Source of the DNA: Actinoplanes sichuanensis
GTDB taxonomy: Bacteria; Actinomycetota; Actinomycetes; Mycobacteriales; Micromonosporaceae
Direction: 5' to 3'
Length of the DNA: 64,000 nucleotides
Assembly: GCF_033097365.1 (NCBI RefSeq)
Contig: NZ_AP028461.1
Coordinates: 10,319,501 to 10,383,500 of the forward strand
Below, piece by piece: positions 35,703-44,691 of the stretch. Position 1 is the stretch's first letter. Every line of letters begins with the position of its first letter. The notes below the pieces were generated by a model. It made no database searches. It saw only the letters and a program-made list of their open reading frames with translations, and was not told where the DNA came from. The position numbers and the translations under genes are program-made.

Positions 35703-35774
35703 GTCGGGACCCGACGAGGTCAGGGCACAGTGATGCCCCACGCCGCCGTCGTGTCACGACAGTGATGTGGGGCA
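35703..35774. promoter_or_regulatory. Three dyads, two of them concentric, before sdhCAB
   Basis: GTCGTG-T-CACGAC at 35748-35760 is a perfect palindrome. Around it, with exactly 6 bp on each side, lie TGCCCCAC (35734-35741) and GTGGGGCA (35767-35774), a second perfect inverted repeat with the same centre at 35754. A third perfect palindrome, GTCGGG-A-CCCGAC, lies at 35703-35715, nearer the sdhC start. They probably bind regulators of respiratory carbon flow. No matching regulator is encoded nearby. Confidence 0.6.
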
Positions 35775-35839
35775 CACGTTACGCCGAAGGTCTGACTCTT
35801 TGCGGACTGGGTCACAAAAACATCATCCCGGCGGGCAAA

Positions 35840-35865
35840 GATCATCGCCTATGAAGTAGGTGATC
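35840..35865 (-). terminator. Possible hairpin after tldE
   Basis: GATCATCGCCTA at 35840 pairs with TAGGTGATC at 35857-35865, with a three-base bulge and a TGAAG loop. It begins at the tldE stop codon. Confidence 0.45.
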
Positions 35866-37319
35866 TATCCCGAGGCGTTGCCTGTCACGTTCCACTCGGC
35901 CAGATGCAGGGCCGGCGCGGCATAGCGGGCACGCCCCCACGACTCGGGCAGCAGCACCGTCTCCGCGCCGATCCCGAGCACCCGGCCCGGGCCCAGCGCC
36001 CGTGGGTAGGACTGGGTGAACCGCACGTTGCTCACCGCCGACGTGACCTCGCCATCCTCCACCAACCACACCCCGTTACGGGTCAAACCGGTGATCACCA
36101 ACGCTTTCGGGTCGAGCACCCGGGTATACCACAAATCGGTGATCAGGAGCCCCCGGCGCATCCCGGCGACCAGCGGCCGGGCCGAGTCGGCGATCACGCC
36201 GGTGCCACCCGCCCCCGGCGCCGAACCCGGCAGCGGGGCCGCCTCCAGGCGCAGGTGCGTGGCCTTCGGACCCCACGACCGCGACACGGCCGAGGCATGC
36301 CCGGTCGACGCGGTGCCGGCCAGCGCCGCCGACGTACGGTCGTGCGTCACCGCGGTGGTCACCCCGTCACGGACCAGCACCAGCGCCCGCCGCGGTGTGC
36401 CCTCGTCGTCGAACGGCAGGTCGGCGGCCGGCTCCGCGCGGCTGCCGAGCGGCTCGTCCACGATGGTCACCGACGGGTCGAACTGCTCCCGGCCCAGCTC
36501 GGCGAAGCTCTGCTGCTGGTGGTGCGCCTTGCCGTCGAAGCCGAAGACCGCGAAGTTCTCCAGCAGGTCACGGACCGCGTCCGGTTCCAGCACCACCTCG
36601 TAGTGGCCCGGTGGCAGCTCGACCGGGCCACGGGCGGCCCGCGCCTTCGCCGCGGCCCGGGCACCGAGCACCGCGCCATCCAGGTCGGCCAGCCGGGCGG
36701 CGGCCAGCCGGGCCACCCCGTCCGCCCCCTCGCAGCGGGCGATGCCGTCCATCGCGGCCTCCGCGGTACGCCCTTCGACCGCCTGGCCCGCACTGTTGGC
36801 GAACGCGGCCGACACGTACACGGTCCGGCAGTAGCCGGCCGTCTCCAAACCCCCGGCCGCCCGCACGAAGTCGCCGACCCGCTCGGCGCGCTCGGCCGGA
36901 TCGGCCCGGGCCGTCGCCTCGTCGAACCCGAACGCCAGCCCGGACCGCTCACCCGACCCCGGATGGCCGGCCGACAGCCGCAGCGGCGCCGGTGGGGCCA
37001 GACCCGGCCAGGACCTGTCGACAGGTGACACCCGCACCGCCGCGAGGGTCCGCTCGACCAGCGTCCGTAGGCCGTCGGCGCTGGTCACGGTGGTCGAACC
37101 GCCCGCCGAACGCCCCTCCGCGTGCAGCCGCAACCGGACGCCCGTGGTCGCCGACGCCACATTCTGATGGATCGTCGAATTCGCGAACCGGGTCAGCGCC
37201 TCGGCGTCGTGCCGGACATTCACCTCGGCCTCGGCCGACCGGCCGCCCAGCTCCCGCACGATCTCGATGACGCGGGCCGCGAGCTCCAGCTCGGCCCCCG
37301 CGCGACCACCCTCGCTCAT
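35865..37319 (-). CDS. tldE: TldE/PmbA-type metalloprotease subunit
   Basis: This 484-residue protein is the non-metal-binding partner of the TldD/TldE heterodimeric peptidase. That peptidase trims unfolded peptides and, in known cases, matures or degrades small peptides. Family features are TTGVRLRLHAEGRSAGGSTT near residue 60 and the C-terminal WYTRVLDPKALVITGLTRNGVWLVEDG. The HExxxH motif is absent, as expected for TldE. Its ATG overlaps the stop of a 28-codon ORF (ATGA), which in turn overlaps tldD. Confidence 0.9.
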   Translation of the reverse strand: MSEGGRAGAELELAARVIEIVRELGGRSAEAEVNVRHDAEALTRFANSTIHQNVASATTGVRLRLHAEGRSAGGSTTVTSADGLRTLVERTLAAVRVSPVDRSWPGLAPPAPLRLSAGHPGSGERSGLAFGFDEATARADPAERAERVGDFVRAAGGLETAGYCRTVYVSAAFANSAGQAVEGRTAEAAMDGIARCEGADGVARLAAARLADLDGAVLGARAAAKARAARGPVELPPGHYEVVLEPDAVRDLLENFAVFGFDGKAHHQQQSFAELGREQFDPSVTIVDEPLGSRAEPAADLPFDDEGTPRRALVLVRDGVTTAVTHDRTSAALAGTASTGHASAVSRSWGPKATHLRLEAAPLPGSAPGAGGTGVIADSARPLVAGMRRGLLITDLWYTRVLDPKALVITGLTRNGVWLVEDGEVTSAVSNVRFTQSYPRALGPGRVLGIGAETVLLPESWGRARYAAPALHLAEWNVTGNASG

Positions 37320-37402
37320 GCCGCCCCCTCCGCAGCGCCCCGGCGCGACCCGGGCTGGAGAGATCCACGCTGGAAGAACCCGCGTTGGAAGAACCCGCTC
37401 AT
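37316..37402 (-). CDS. 28-residue ORF coupled between tldD and tldE
   Basis: An ATG at 37402 overlaps the tldD stop as ATGA, and the ORF's TGA overlaps the tldE ATG in the same way. It therefore forms a perfectly coupled link in the operon. The product begins MSGFFQRGFFQRGSLQPG and ends in a basic and Ala-rich tail. The first part is built from a 15-bp tandem repeat (FFQRG, FFQRG, SLQPG). It could be a peptide handled by TldD/TldE, a coupling device, or a by-product of repeat expansion that separated two formerly overlapping genes. Confidence 0.4.
   Translation of the reverse strand: MSGFFQRGFFQRGSLQPGSRRGAAEGAA
37354..37398. repeat. 15-bp tandem repeat, three units
   Basis: GCTGGAGAGATCCAC, GCTGGAAGAACCCGC and GTTGGAAGAACCCGC follow each other at 37354, 37369 and 37384. 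The last unit abuts the tldD stop codon. On the minus strand they encode the FFQRG/SLQPG units of the small ORF. Confidence 0.85.
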
Positions 37403-38835
37403 CCCCGCACCCCCACCCGGACGTCGGTGAACCGGGCCGGCGCCGCCGGATGCCCGGTGTGCCCGATCTGGCCGGGCTGGCCCTTCCCGCAGTTCGGAGT
37501 GCCCCACGCGATCGTCTCGCCGGACAGCATGTCCATCGACTGCCAGAACCTCGGGCCGATCCCGGTATACGTCGGGTTACGCAGCATCCGGCCCAGCTTC
37601 CCGTTCTTGATCTCGTAGCCGATCTCGCACCCGAACTGGAAATTCAGCCGGCGGTCGTCGATCGACCAGGACCGGTTGACATCCATGAACACGCCGTCGT
37701 CGGTCGCCGCGATGATCTCCTCCAGGGTGTGCGGACCGGGCTCCAGACCGACATTGGTCATCCGCACCATCGGCAGCCGCGACCAGCCGTCCGACCGCAC
37801 GCTGCCCGCGTAGTCGAGCCCGGCGATCGCCGCCGAGTCACGCCCGGCCAGCACTCCCACCCACAGGCCGTCGCGGACCGCGTGCCGTTTCGTCGCCGGG
37901 GTGCCCTCGTCGTCGAAACCGAAACTGCCCAGTGCGCCCGGGAACGTCGGATCGATCGTGATGTTCATCAGCTCGGACCCATACCGCAACGAGCCCAGCC
38001 GACTCAGATCCAGCCAGCTCGTCCCCGCGAACGCCGCCTCCCAGCCGAGGATCCGGTCCAGCTCGATGGCGTGCCCCACCGACTCGTGGATCTGCAGCGC
38101 CAGCTGCTCGCCCCCGAGCACCAGCGTGGTCTCACCGGACGGGCACAGCGGCGCGGTCAGCAGCGCCCGCGCCTCCTCCGCCATCCGTGGCGCGTTGCCC
38201 ACCAGATCGATCTCGTCGACCAGCTCCCAGCCCCGGGTGCCGAACTGGCCCCGATGCGACGGCCAGGACCGGCGTTGCACCTCGCCGTCGCCGATCGCGA
38301 TCGCCGTCACGCCCGCGCCACACTCACGGATGTGCTGGTCGATGCGGTGGCCCTCGCTGGAGACGAACCACTTACGGGTATCCCAGACGGCGTAGTTGGC
38401 CTCGGCCACGTCGGCGCCCGCGGCCTTCGCCGCCTCGGTCGCCCGGACCAGCAGGTCACCCTTGGCGGACAGCGGCACCCCGAGCGGATCGATCACGCAG
38501 TCGGAGGCCCAGCTCGCCACCACTGGGCGGGCCGGCACCAGATCGGCCGGAAGGCCCGGGACCGCGGCACTCGCGGCGGCGATCTGCGCGGCGCGTCTCC
38601 CGGCCGCGCGTGCGGACGGTTCGGTCAGATCCGGCACGGCGTAGAAGCCCCACCCGGAGCCGACCAGGGCTCGCACTCCCAGCCCCGCGCTCTCGTCGAA
38701 ACCGAGATCCTCGACGTCGCCGTCACGGGCCGACATGGTCTCGGAACGCCGCACCATCACCCTGGCGTCGGCATAGCGGGCGCCGGCGTCGAGCGCGGCC
38801 TGCACCGCCGCCCCCGCCTCATCGAAGTGGGTCAT
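37399..38835 (-). CDS. tldD: TldD-type zinc metalloprotease subunit
   Basis: This 478-residue catalytic subunit of TldD/TldE carries the zinc-binding motif HESVGHAIELDRILG. The downstream metal-ligand cysteine region is IAWGTPNCGKGQPGQ. The N-terminal domain forms the peptide channel. The stop overlaps the small ORF and so links to tldE. The start ATG at 38835 is the first residue of the family alignment (MTHFDEAGAAVQAALD). Confidence 0.92.
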   Translation of the reverse strand: MTHFDEAGAAVQAALDAGARYADARVMVRRSETMSARDGDVEDLGFDESAGLGVRALVGSGWGFYAVPDLTEPSARAAGRRAAQIAAASAAVPGLPADLVPARPVVASWASDCVIDPLGVPLSAKGDLLVRATEAAKAAGADVAEANYAVWDTRKWFVSSEGHRIDQHIRECGAGVTAIAIGDGEVQRRSWPSHRGQFGTRGWELVDEIDLVGNAPRMAEEARALLTAPLCPSGETTLVLGGEQLALQIHESVGHAIELDRILGWEAAFAGTSWLDLSRLGSLRYGSELMNITIDPTFPGALGSFGFDDEGTPATKRHAVRDGLWVGVLAGRDSAAIAGLDYAGSVRSDGWSRLPMVRMTNVGLEPGPHTLEEIIAATDDGVFMDVNRSWSIDDRRLNFQFGCEIGYEIKNGKLGRMLRNPTYTGIGPRFWQSMDMLSGETIAWGTPNCGKGQPGQIGHTGHPAAPARFTDVRVGVRG

Positions 38836-38866
38836 GACCCGACCCTATGCGCCGGGTACGACAGTT

Positions 38867-39424
38867 TCAGCGAGGCGGCAGCAGTTCCGCCGGATCGATG
38901 GTCGCGACGACGGGCTCGGTCAGCTCCAGCAACTCGCCGGGAGCGGCCTTGGCATGCTCGGTGTACCGATCACCATCCAGGCGGAACAGGTGGAAGGTCT
39001 CACTTCGAGGATCGATCAGCAGATACCACGGGATTCCGGCGTCCGCGTAATGACGCATCTTCTGGACGGTATCCGTCGATGCGTTGGAGGGCGAGATGAC
39101 CTCGCAGATCAGCTTCACCACATCGGAGTCGTTCACCCGATCGTCGAAGTTGAGCTCTGTTGTGATGAGGAAGTCGGGGATGCGGATGTGGCCGGGGCCG
39201 AGGCGGATGCCCAAGCCGGCAAACGCATGAAGTCCCGCGCTGCGGGCCACCTCGTATAAGGAGACGACTAGTCTGCTGACGATGTACTGATGGCCCACGG
39301 TCGGGGTGGGGGTCACTACCAGGCTCCCGTCGAAAAGCTCGATGCGCTCGGGCGTTTCGCCGATGGCCAGATACTCCGACTCGGTCCAATAGTGGTTTTC
39401 GAGGTGGAGAAGAGCGGTTGTCAT
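38867..39424 (-). CDS. Uma2 family endonuclease-like protein (DUF820)
   Basis: This 185-residue protein is a second Uma2/DUF820 member. The superfamily residues are in IRIPDFLITTELNF, VVKLICEVISPSN and VQKMRHYADAGIPWYLLIDP. The ATG at 39424 follows GGGAGA at four bases, and an upstream ATG at 39499 would run into the S9 peptidase gene. Sequence differs clearly from the copy at 5.5 kb, so the two are not a recent duplication. Confidence 0.85.
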   Translation of the reverse strand: MTTALLHLENHYWTESEYLAIGETPERIELFDGSLVVTPTPTVGHQYIVSRLVVSLYEVARSAGLHAFAGLGIRLGPGHIRIPDFLITTELNFDDRVNDSDVVKLICEVISPSNASTDTVQKMRHYADAGIPWYLLIDPRSETFHLFRLDGDRYTEHAKAAPGELLELTEPVVATIDPAELLPPR

Positions 39425-39492
39425 GGCGTCTCCCGTCTTGTCAGGGGGAAATTGTTCCACGCCAACATGCTCCATGACAACCTCCCTGGTGA

Positions 39493-41253
39493 CTACCACC
39501 CTGTCAGGAAGGTTAGCTCCTCCTCGAAGGTCACGGCACTCCGCGACGCGAAGCCGTCCAGCTCGACGCCGATCAGCAGCACGTCCGGTGACGTGCCGGC
39601 CTCGTGCAGGGAGTGGTGGGCGTACACGTCGGAGGAGTCGTTCCGGTCGCCCAGATAGCGCTCGGCCACCGGCCCCGGCAGCTCACTCCAGTCGACCACC
39701 GGCCGGTGCGCGACCGCCCGGTGGAAGTCCTCCGGCCGGCGCAGCACGGCCAGCGCGGCCAGCCATCCCCCCAGTCCGCAGCCGCGCACCGCGACCCGGG
39801 TGAGGTCGAGATCCGGATGTTTGCCGTGCAGCGCGTGCAGGGCGTCGGCCTGATCGGCGAGCACCACGTCGGCCAGCCGCCGATGGACCGCCTTCTCGAA
39901 GCTCGGGGCCACTCCGGGCGTACCCCGGGAATCGACGCTGACCACCGCGAACCCGGAGTCGGCGAACCGCTGTCGCTCCCGCCACGCCGAAGGGTCCGCC
40001 AGGACCTGCTGATGTCCGGGCCCGTCGCCCAGGGTGACCAGCACCGGAAGCCTGGTCCCGCCGACGTGCCCGGTCGGGTAGAGGACCGCGGCCGGCAGCC
40101 GCCGGTCGGTGACCCGCTCCAGGACCGGCTCGGGAAACCCGGACGGATCCGGCGCCGGCGACCGCAACGAGATCATCCGGTCGCCCTGCCAGACCCGGTG
40201 CCCGGCGACCAGCACGTCGCCGCCCACGGTGACCCGGTCCGCGCCGGTGAGCAGCGCCAGCCGGGTGACCTCGGGCCCGCCGCCGCCGAGCGAGGTACGC
40301 ACCCGGAACACCTCCCGCACGGCCGGCTCGCCGAGGCTGCCCTCGACGATCAGGTCGGGCGCGCCGGGTGGTCCGCCGGGTCGCGGCAGCGTGCCGGCCA
40401 CCCGACGCACATAGAGGCCGGGCGGGGTGAGCAGGCTGCCGTCGGCGAAGAGGCAGCGCGCGTCGAAGCCGTCGTGGGCGAGTTCGCCGCCGACCAGCAC
40501 CCGCCCGTCCGGCAGGTGTCGGGGTGTGCCCGGGATCGGTTCCACCCAGCGGGCGTCGGCGAGCTCGGCGTGCACCTGGGTCTCGCCGGTGCGCGGGTCG
40601 ATCGAGAGGACCAGGCCGTGCTGCTGCATCCGGCGCAGCACGGTGATCAGCGGACCGCCGCCGATCCAGCGGACCTGCGCCAGATAGGGGTAGGTCTCCC
40701 GGTCCCAATGCACGTCGACCCAGCCGTCGTCCAGGTCGAGAAGATGCAGGCTGACCGTCCGGGCGCTGCGCACGGCCAGGATCTGCGATCCGTCCGGCGA
40801 CCACCACCAGCCTCTGGTACGCCCGAACTCGCCCGCCCACGTGCCGGGCATCCCCCAGGAGATCGTCCCGCCGTGTTCGCGCCACGCGTTGCCCGGCTCG
40901 CCGGCCAGCAGCCGGTCGGTGTCCGGCCCGATGACGTGCAGCGACGCCGCCCCGCCGGGGTCGGTGAGGTAGCCGATGGCCGAGCCGAGCGGGTCCGGCC
41001 GGGCGTCGAAGACCGGCCCGACCGACGGCACCGCGGTGACCGTCCCGTCGACGAGGTCGGCCCGGAACAGCTCACCACCGCACACCACGGCGGCGACCCG
41101 GGCGTCACGGTCGGTCGCGTAGGAGTCGACAGGTCCCGAGACGATCCGGCGTTCCGCCCCGGTGGGCAGGTCGAGCAGCCAGAGCTCGGACGAGCGGAGG
41201 AACACGACTCGGGCGCCATCGGCCCCGACGGTCACGGCGTACGGGTACTCCAC
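39493..41253 (-). CDS. S9-family (DPP IV-like) peptidase homologue, probably inactive
   Basis: This 586-residue protein has the beta-propeller and alpha/beta-hydrolase plan of S9 peptidases. The nucleophile elbow, normally RGWSYGG-like, reads [12 protein letters not shown], so glycine replaces the catalytic serine. The C-terminus ends soon after [17 protein letters not shown], where the catalytic aspartate and histidine region of active relatives should follow, so it is truncated there. The N-terminus is also short: the GTG at 41253 gives [21 protein letters not shown]. It is divergent from mshB. Either a pseudoenzyme or a decaying gene. Confidence 0.75.
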   Translation of the reverse strand: MEYPYAVTVGADGARVVFLRSSELWLLDLPTGAERRIVSGPVDSYATDRDARVAAVVCGGELFRADLVDGTVTAVPSVGPVFDARPDPLGSAIGYLTDPGGAASLHVIGPDTDRLLAGEPGNAWREHGGTISWGMPGTWAGEFGRTRGWWWSPDGSQILAVRSARTVSLHLLDLDDGWVDVHWDRETYPYLAQVRWIGGGPLITVLRRMQQHGLVLSIDPRTGETQVHAELADARWVEPIPGTPRHLPDGRVLVGGELAHDGFDARCLFADGSLLTPPGLYVRRVAGTLPRPGGPPGAPDLIVEGSLGEPAVREVFRVRTSLGGGGPEVTRLALLTGADRVTVGGDVLVAGHRVWQGDRMISLRSPAPDPSGFPEPVLERVTDRRLPAAVLYPTGHVGGTRLPVLVTLGDGPGHQQVLADPSAWRERQRFADSGFAVVSVDSRGTPGVAPSFEKAVHRRLADVVLADQADALHALHGKHPDLDLTRVAVRGCGLGGWLAALAVLRRPEDFHRAVAHRPVVDWSELPGPVAERYLGDRNDSSDVYAHHSLHEAGTSPDVLLIGVELDGFASRSAVTFEEELTFLTGW

Positions 41254-41346
41254 ACTCCCAGCATTGCCGATCGGGGGCGACTCGCGCCGGGCAAACCGCG
41301 GGCTGGTGAGCCGAACCCGTCGGTGGTCGCGCGTACAGTATCGGCC

Positions 41347-42213
41347 GTGACTGAAGAGTTGCCCGCCCGCCGCCTGCTGCTGGTCCACGCGCACCCCGAC
41401 GACGAGGTGATCGGCACCGGCGCGACCATGGCCCACTACGTCTCGACCGGCGCCCACGTGACCCTGGTGACCTGCACCCTCGGTGAGGAGGGTGAGATCC
41501 ACGTCCCGGAGCTGTCGAGACTCGCCGCCGCCGAGGCCGACCAGCTGGGCGGTTACCGCCTGGTCGAGTGGGAGCGCGCCTGTTCCGCCCTGGGCGTCAC
41601 CGACCGCCGCATGCTCGGCGGCACCGGTCGGTACCGGGATTCCGGCATGATGGGCCTGCCCACCAACGAGCACCCGCGCGCGTTCTGGCAGGCCGACCTG
41701 GATGAGGCGGCCGCCCACCTGGTCGAGATCATGCGTGAGATCCGCCCGCAGGTGATGATCACCTATGACGAGAACGGGTTCTACGGCCACCCCGATCACA
41801 TCCAGGCCCACCGGGTCGCGATGCGCGCCGCCGAGCTGGCCGGGGTGGACGGCCCGGAGAAGATCTACTGGACGGCCATGCCGCTGAGCGTGCTGCTGGA
41901 CGGCATGGAGGCGTTCCGCGGGTCGGAGAGCAACCCGTTCGCCGAGGTGGAGAAGGTCGACGACCTGCCGTTCGGCACCCCCGACGAGGAGATCGCGGCC
42001 CGGATCGACGGCACCGACCACTACGCGAAGAAGACCGCGGCGATGCGCGCCCACGCCACCCAGATCCCGGACAACTCCTGGCTGTACGGGATCGCCGGCG
42101 ATTTCGGCGGCGAGTTCATGGGCGTGGAGTACTACACGCTCGCCAAGGGTGCCCGTGGTTCCGGCTCGGGGCCGTACGGCTGGGAGTCCGACCTGTTCAG
42201 CGGGCTGGCATGA
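41347..42213 (+). CDS. mshB: N-acetyl-GlcN-inositol deacetylase of mycothiol synthesis
   Basis: The 288-residue zinc deacetylase removes the acetyl group from GlcNAc-inositol in mycothiol biosynthesis. The metal motif is [17 protein letters not shown], with the second histidine in [13 protein letters not shown]. The related conjugate amidase Mca has a similar plan, but the DUF6113 neighbour favours MshB. The GTG at 41347 lies six bases after a TACAGT -10-like box, so it may be leaderless. The stop overlaps the DUF6113 start. Confidence 0.88.
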   Translation: MTEELPARRLLLVHAHPDDEVIGTGATMAHYVSTGAHVTLVTCTLGEEGEIHVPELSRLAAAEADQLGGYRLVEWERACSALGVTDRRMLGGTGRYRDSGMMGLPTNEHPRAFWQADLDEAAAHLVEIMREIRPQVMITYDENGFYGHPDHIQAHRVAMRAAELAGVDGPEKIYWTAMPLSVLLDGMEAFRGSESNPFAEVEKVDDLPFGTPDEEIAARIDGTDHYAKKTAAMRAHATQIPDNSWLYGIAGDFGGEFMGVEYYTLAKGARGSGSGPYGWESDLFSGLA

Positions 42214-42776
42214 CGGACGAGAAGGCGCCCGCCGAGGCTTCCGGCGCTGAGACCTCCGCCGCCGTGACCTCCGGCGCCGAGACTTCCGCCGTCGTGACCG
42301 AGGAGCCGCCGGCCGCCGGTCTGCCCGACGATGTGAAGGACATCCTCCTCCGGGTCGCCGGGCTGACCGTCGCGCTCGTCGCCACCGTGCTCACCGTCTT
42401 CGTCGAGCTGGAGTTGAGCGCGCTGCGGACCGGGGCGATCGGCGCGGTGCTCGACGGTGACTCGCCGTGGACCGGCAGCGGCGCCCCGCTGCCGGTGGCC
42501 GTCCCGTTGACGGTCGGGGTCAACCTGGGGATCGCCTGGTTCGCCGTGACGACGACCGGCCGTCGGTGGGCGGCCGGCCCGCCGTGGGCGGTGTGGACGC
42601 TGCTCATGCTGGTCGCCTCCGGTACCCGGACGGCCGAGGGCGACTACCTGGTCGGCGGGACGAATTGGGTGGCCCTGGTGGTGATCCTGGCCGGCAGTCT
42701 GACCTTCGCGGTGTACGTGTACCGGATGATCCTGGCTCCGGTGCGCAGGGGCAGCGAACTCTCAGGCAGCGTCTAG
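42210..42776 (+). CDS. DUF6113 family membrane protein
   Basis: This 188-residue protein has a polar Ala/Thr/Glu-rich N-terminus and four hydrophobic segments. DUF6113-type proteins often follow mshB in actinobacteria, and translation here is coupled to mshB by an ATGA overlap. The role is unknown. The N-terminus contains a 30-bp tandem duplication (SGAETSA twice), so its length there is probably not constrained. Confidence 0.7.
   Translation: MTDEKAPAEASGAETSAAVTSGAETSAVVTEEPPAAGLPDDVKDILLRVAGLTVALVATVLTVFVELELSALRTGAIGAVLDGDSPWTGSGAPLPVAVPLTVGVNLGIAWFAVTTTGRRWAAGPPWAVWTLLMLVASGTRTAEGDYLVGGTNWVALVVILAGSLTFAVYVYRMILAPVRRGSELSGSV
42241..42300. repeat. 30-bp in-frame tandem duplication in the DUF6113 gene
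   Basis: Two 30-base units start at 42241 (CCGGCGCTGAGACCTCCGCC) and 42271 (CCGGCGCCGAGACTTCCGCC). They differ at only a few positions and encode near-identical ten-residue segments. Confidence 0.85.
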
Positions 42777-42857
42777 GAATCCCGGCGCACCATCGGCGAG
42801 GATGAGCGCTACGATCCCGCCACGCGAAATTCACGGTGCTCTTTCCAGGAGGACGAC

Positions 42858-43322
42858 ATGAGGCAGCAACGTTGGTTCCGGATCGCGGTGCTGGCCGTCG
42901 TCCTGTTCGCGATCAACGTGGTCGCCCGGCTGGTCATCCGGCTCTCGTCGGAGGACCAGAGCGGCCAGGGCATCGCGTCGATCGTCATGTTCGTGGCGAT
43001 CGCGGTGATCCTCGCCGGCCTGACGTTCGTCAGGTCGCAGCGGCAGGCGCCGAGCGACTGGCTGCCCGAGGTCGGGTTCGGCGCGCTCGGCGGGATGGCC
43101 CTGACCGTCCTGCTCGGACCGCTGGTGAGCGGCCACGGCCCGTTCGCGAACGGGGCGGGCGACTTCTTCGCCCAGATCTGGCTCTACTCGGCCTGCGCGA
43201 TCGCCGGCACGGTGATCGGCTACTGGACGGCGGTCATGCTCGGTCGGGACTACCGGTCCCGGGCGCTGAAGGCGTACACCGAGGCCCGCAAGGTTCGCCC
43301 CCGCCGGGTGGTCGGCCGCTAG
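42858..43322 (+). CDS. Hypothetical membrane protein
   Basis: This 154-residue protein is not recognised. It has four hydrophobic segments (IAVLAVVLFAINVVARLVI, SIVMFVAIAVILAGLTF, GFGALGGMALTVLLGPLV, LYSACAIAGTVIGYWTAV). Short polar loops separate them, and the cytoplasmic tail is basic ([11 protein letters not shown]). AGGAGG lies five bases before the ATG. Its stop overlaps the convergent GNAT gene by four bases. Confidence 0.65.
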   Translation: MRQQRWFRIAVLAVVLFAINVVARLVIRLSSEDQSGQGIASIVMFVAIAVILAGLTFVRSQRQAPSDWLPEVGFGALGGMALTVLLGPLVSGHGPFANGAGDFFAQIWLYSACAIAGTVIGYWTAVMLGRDYRSRALKAYTEARKVRPRRVVGR

Positions 43323-44281
43323 TCGGCCGGCGCTTCCCTGGTCAGATAGGTGTGGTGGGTGCTGAAGCCGAGCCGCCCGTAGAGCGCGACCGCCGCCGTG
43401 TTCCGTTCCTCCACCTGGAGGTAGGCACGGTTGGCGCCGCGCTGGGCGGCCCAGTGCGCCAGCGCCCGCACCACGTGCGCGCCCAGACCCCGCCGGCGTG
43501 CGGCCGGGGCGGTCTGCACCAGCGACACGCCGAGCAGGCGGTCCGGGCCGGTGACCGCGCCCCGGGCCACCGCCAGCAGACCGCCGTCGGTGTCGCGGAC
43601 GTGCGCGAAAACCCGGTCCGGCACGCCGTTCAGGATGGTCAGGGCGGCCGCCGGCAGGGTGCCCTTGTGCTCGGCGACCATCGCATACCAGTCGTCGCCC
43701 GCCGCGTCGGCCAGGTCGACCGGCGGCAGGTCGGTCCGGGCCGTGGTGGCCAGCATCGGCGCCATCGGGGCGGTCTGCACCAGGGTCAGTGGGCGGCTCG
43801 TCCAGCCCCGCTCGTCGAGGGTCGCGTTGACCGGTGCGGCGAGCGGTAGCGGGGCGTTGATCAGAGGCTGCTGGCCGCGTTCGCCGTACCACTTGACGAC
43901 CGCGTCGATGGCCGCCTCCAGCGGGCGGTCCGGGTCGCCGACGGTGAGCGCCGAGTTGGCCCGGCCGGTCCAGTTGTCCGCGGCACGCAGTAGCCAGCCG
44001 CCCAGCCGGCCGCGCACCGGGGCGGGCCACGCCTCGTCAGCGGCCAGTTCCAGGGCGATCACGGCGGCGGCGTGCGGCCGTCGTGCGGCGGGCACCCGCT
44101 TGGCGCGGTGCACCTCACGCAGCGGCACCCGTAGAGTGCCTTTGTCGGTGGCCAGTGTGAGATCGGTCTCCGTGAGGTCGACTAGCTCACCGAGCGCATC
44201 CGTGAAGAGCGTGCGGTCTCCGGATACGCCTACAATTCGCCGTACCACCACCCGGTGTCCCACATCCTGCTGTCGGAGCAC
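43319..44281 (-). CDS. GNAT acetyltransferase, CG3035/N-acetylglutamate-synthase-like family
   Basis: This 320-residue protein has an N-terminal SH3-like beta domain (about 1-60) and a C-terminal GNAT domain. The acetyl-CoA loop is [21 protein letters not shown] and the end is [18 protein letters not shown]. The combination fits the actinobacterial CG3035 group, proposed to include N-acetylglutamate synthases for arginine biosynthesis. The assignment rests on domain layout. The GTG at 44281 has GGGAGG at about six bases. It is divergent from the ferredoxin gene. Confidence 0.72.
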   Translation of the reverse strand: MLRQQDVGHRVVVRRIVGVSGDRTLFTDALGELVDLTETDLTLATDKGTLRVPLREVHRAKRVPAARRPHAAAVIALELAADEAWPAPVRGRLGGWLLRAADNWTGRANSALTVGDPDRPLEAAIDAVVKWYGERGQQPLINAPLPLAAPVNATLDERGWTSRPLTLVQTAPMAPMLATTARTDLPPVDLADAAGDDWYAMVAEHKGTLPAAALTILNGVPDRVFAHVRDTDGGLLAVARGAVTGPDRLLGVSLVQTAPAARRRGLGAHVVRALAHWAAQRGANRAYLQVEERNTAAVALYGRLGFSTHHTYLTREAPAD

Positions 44282-44364
44282 GCATCACCTCCCTCGGCGG
44301 GAATACTAGGCTCTGCAATTTGTCGTCGGCGGTTCCCGCGGCGTGGCTTCGAAGGGAAAGATCC

Positions 44365-44691
44365 GTGACCTACATCATCGCTGAGCCCTGCGTCGATGTT
44401 CTCGACAAGGCATGCATCGAGGAGTGCCCGGTCGACTGCATCTACGAGGGCAACCGGATGCTCTACATCCACCCCGATGAGTGCGTCGACTGCGGAGCCT
44501 GCGAGCCGGTCTGCCCGGTGGAGGCGATCTTCTACGAGGACGACGTGCCGGAGCAGTGGAAGGACTACACCAACGCGAACTACGAGTTCTTCGAGGATCT
44601 CGGTTCGCCCGGTGGCGCCTCCAAGGTCGGCAAGATCGAGAAGGACGCGACGTTCGTGGCCGCGCAGGCCCCCCGTGGGGACGCACACTGA
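44365..44691 (+). CDS. fdxA: 7Fe/8Fe-type ferredoxin
   Basis: This 108-residue electron carrier opens [20 protein letters not shown] and contains [18 protein letters not shown]. These give the cysteine sets for a [3Fe-4S] and a [4Fe-4S] cluster. Such ferredoxins serve actinobacterial cytochromes P450 and other oxidoreductases. The GTG at 44365 follows GAAGGGAAAG. An upstream frame start at 44320 is not supported. Its TGA overlaps the probable start of dapC. Confidence 0.93.
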   Translation: MTYIIAEPCVDVLDKACIEECPVDCIYEGNRMLYIHPDECVDCGACEPVCPVEAIFYEDDVPEQWKDYTNANYEFFEDLGSPGGASKVGKIEKDATFVAAQAPRGDAH

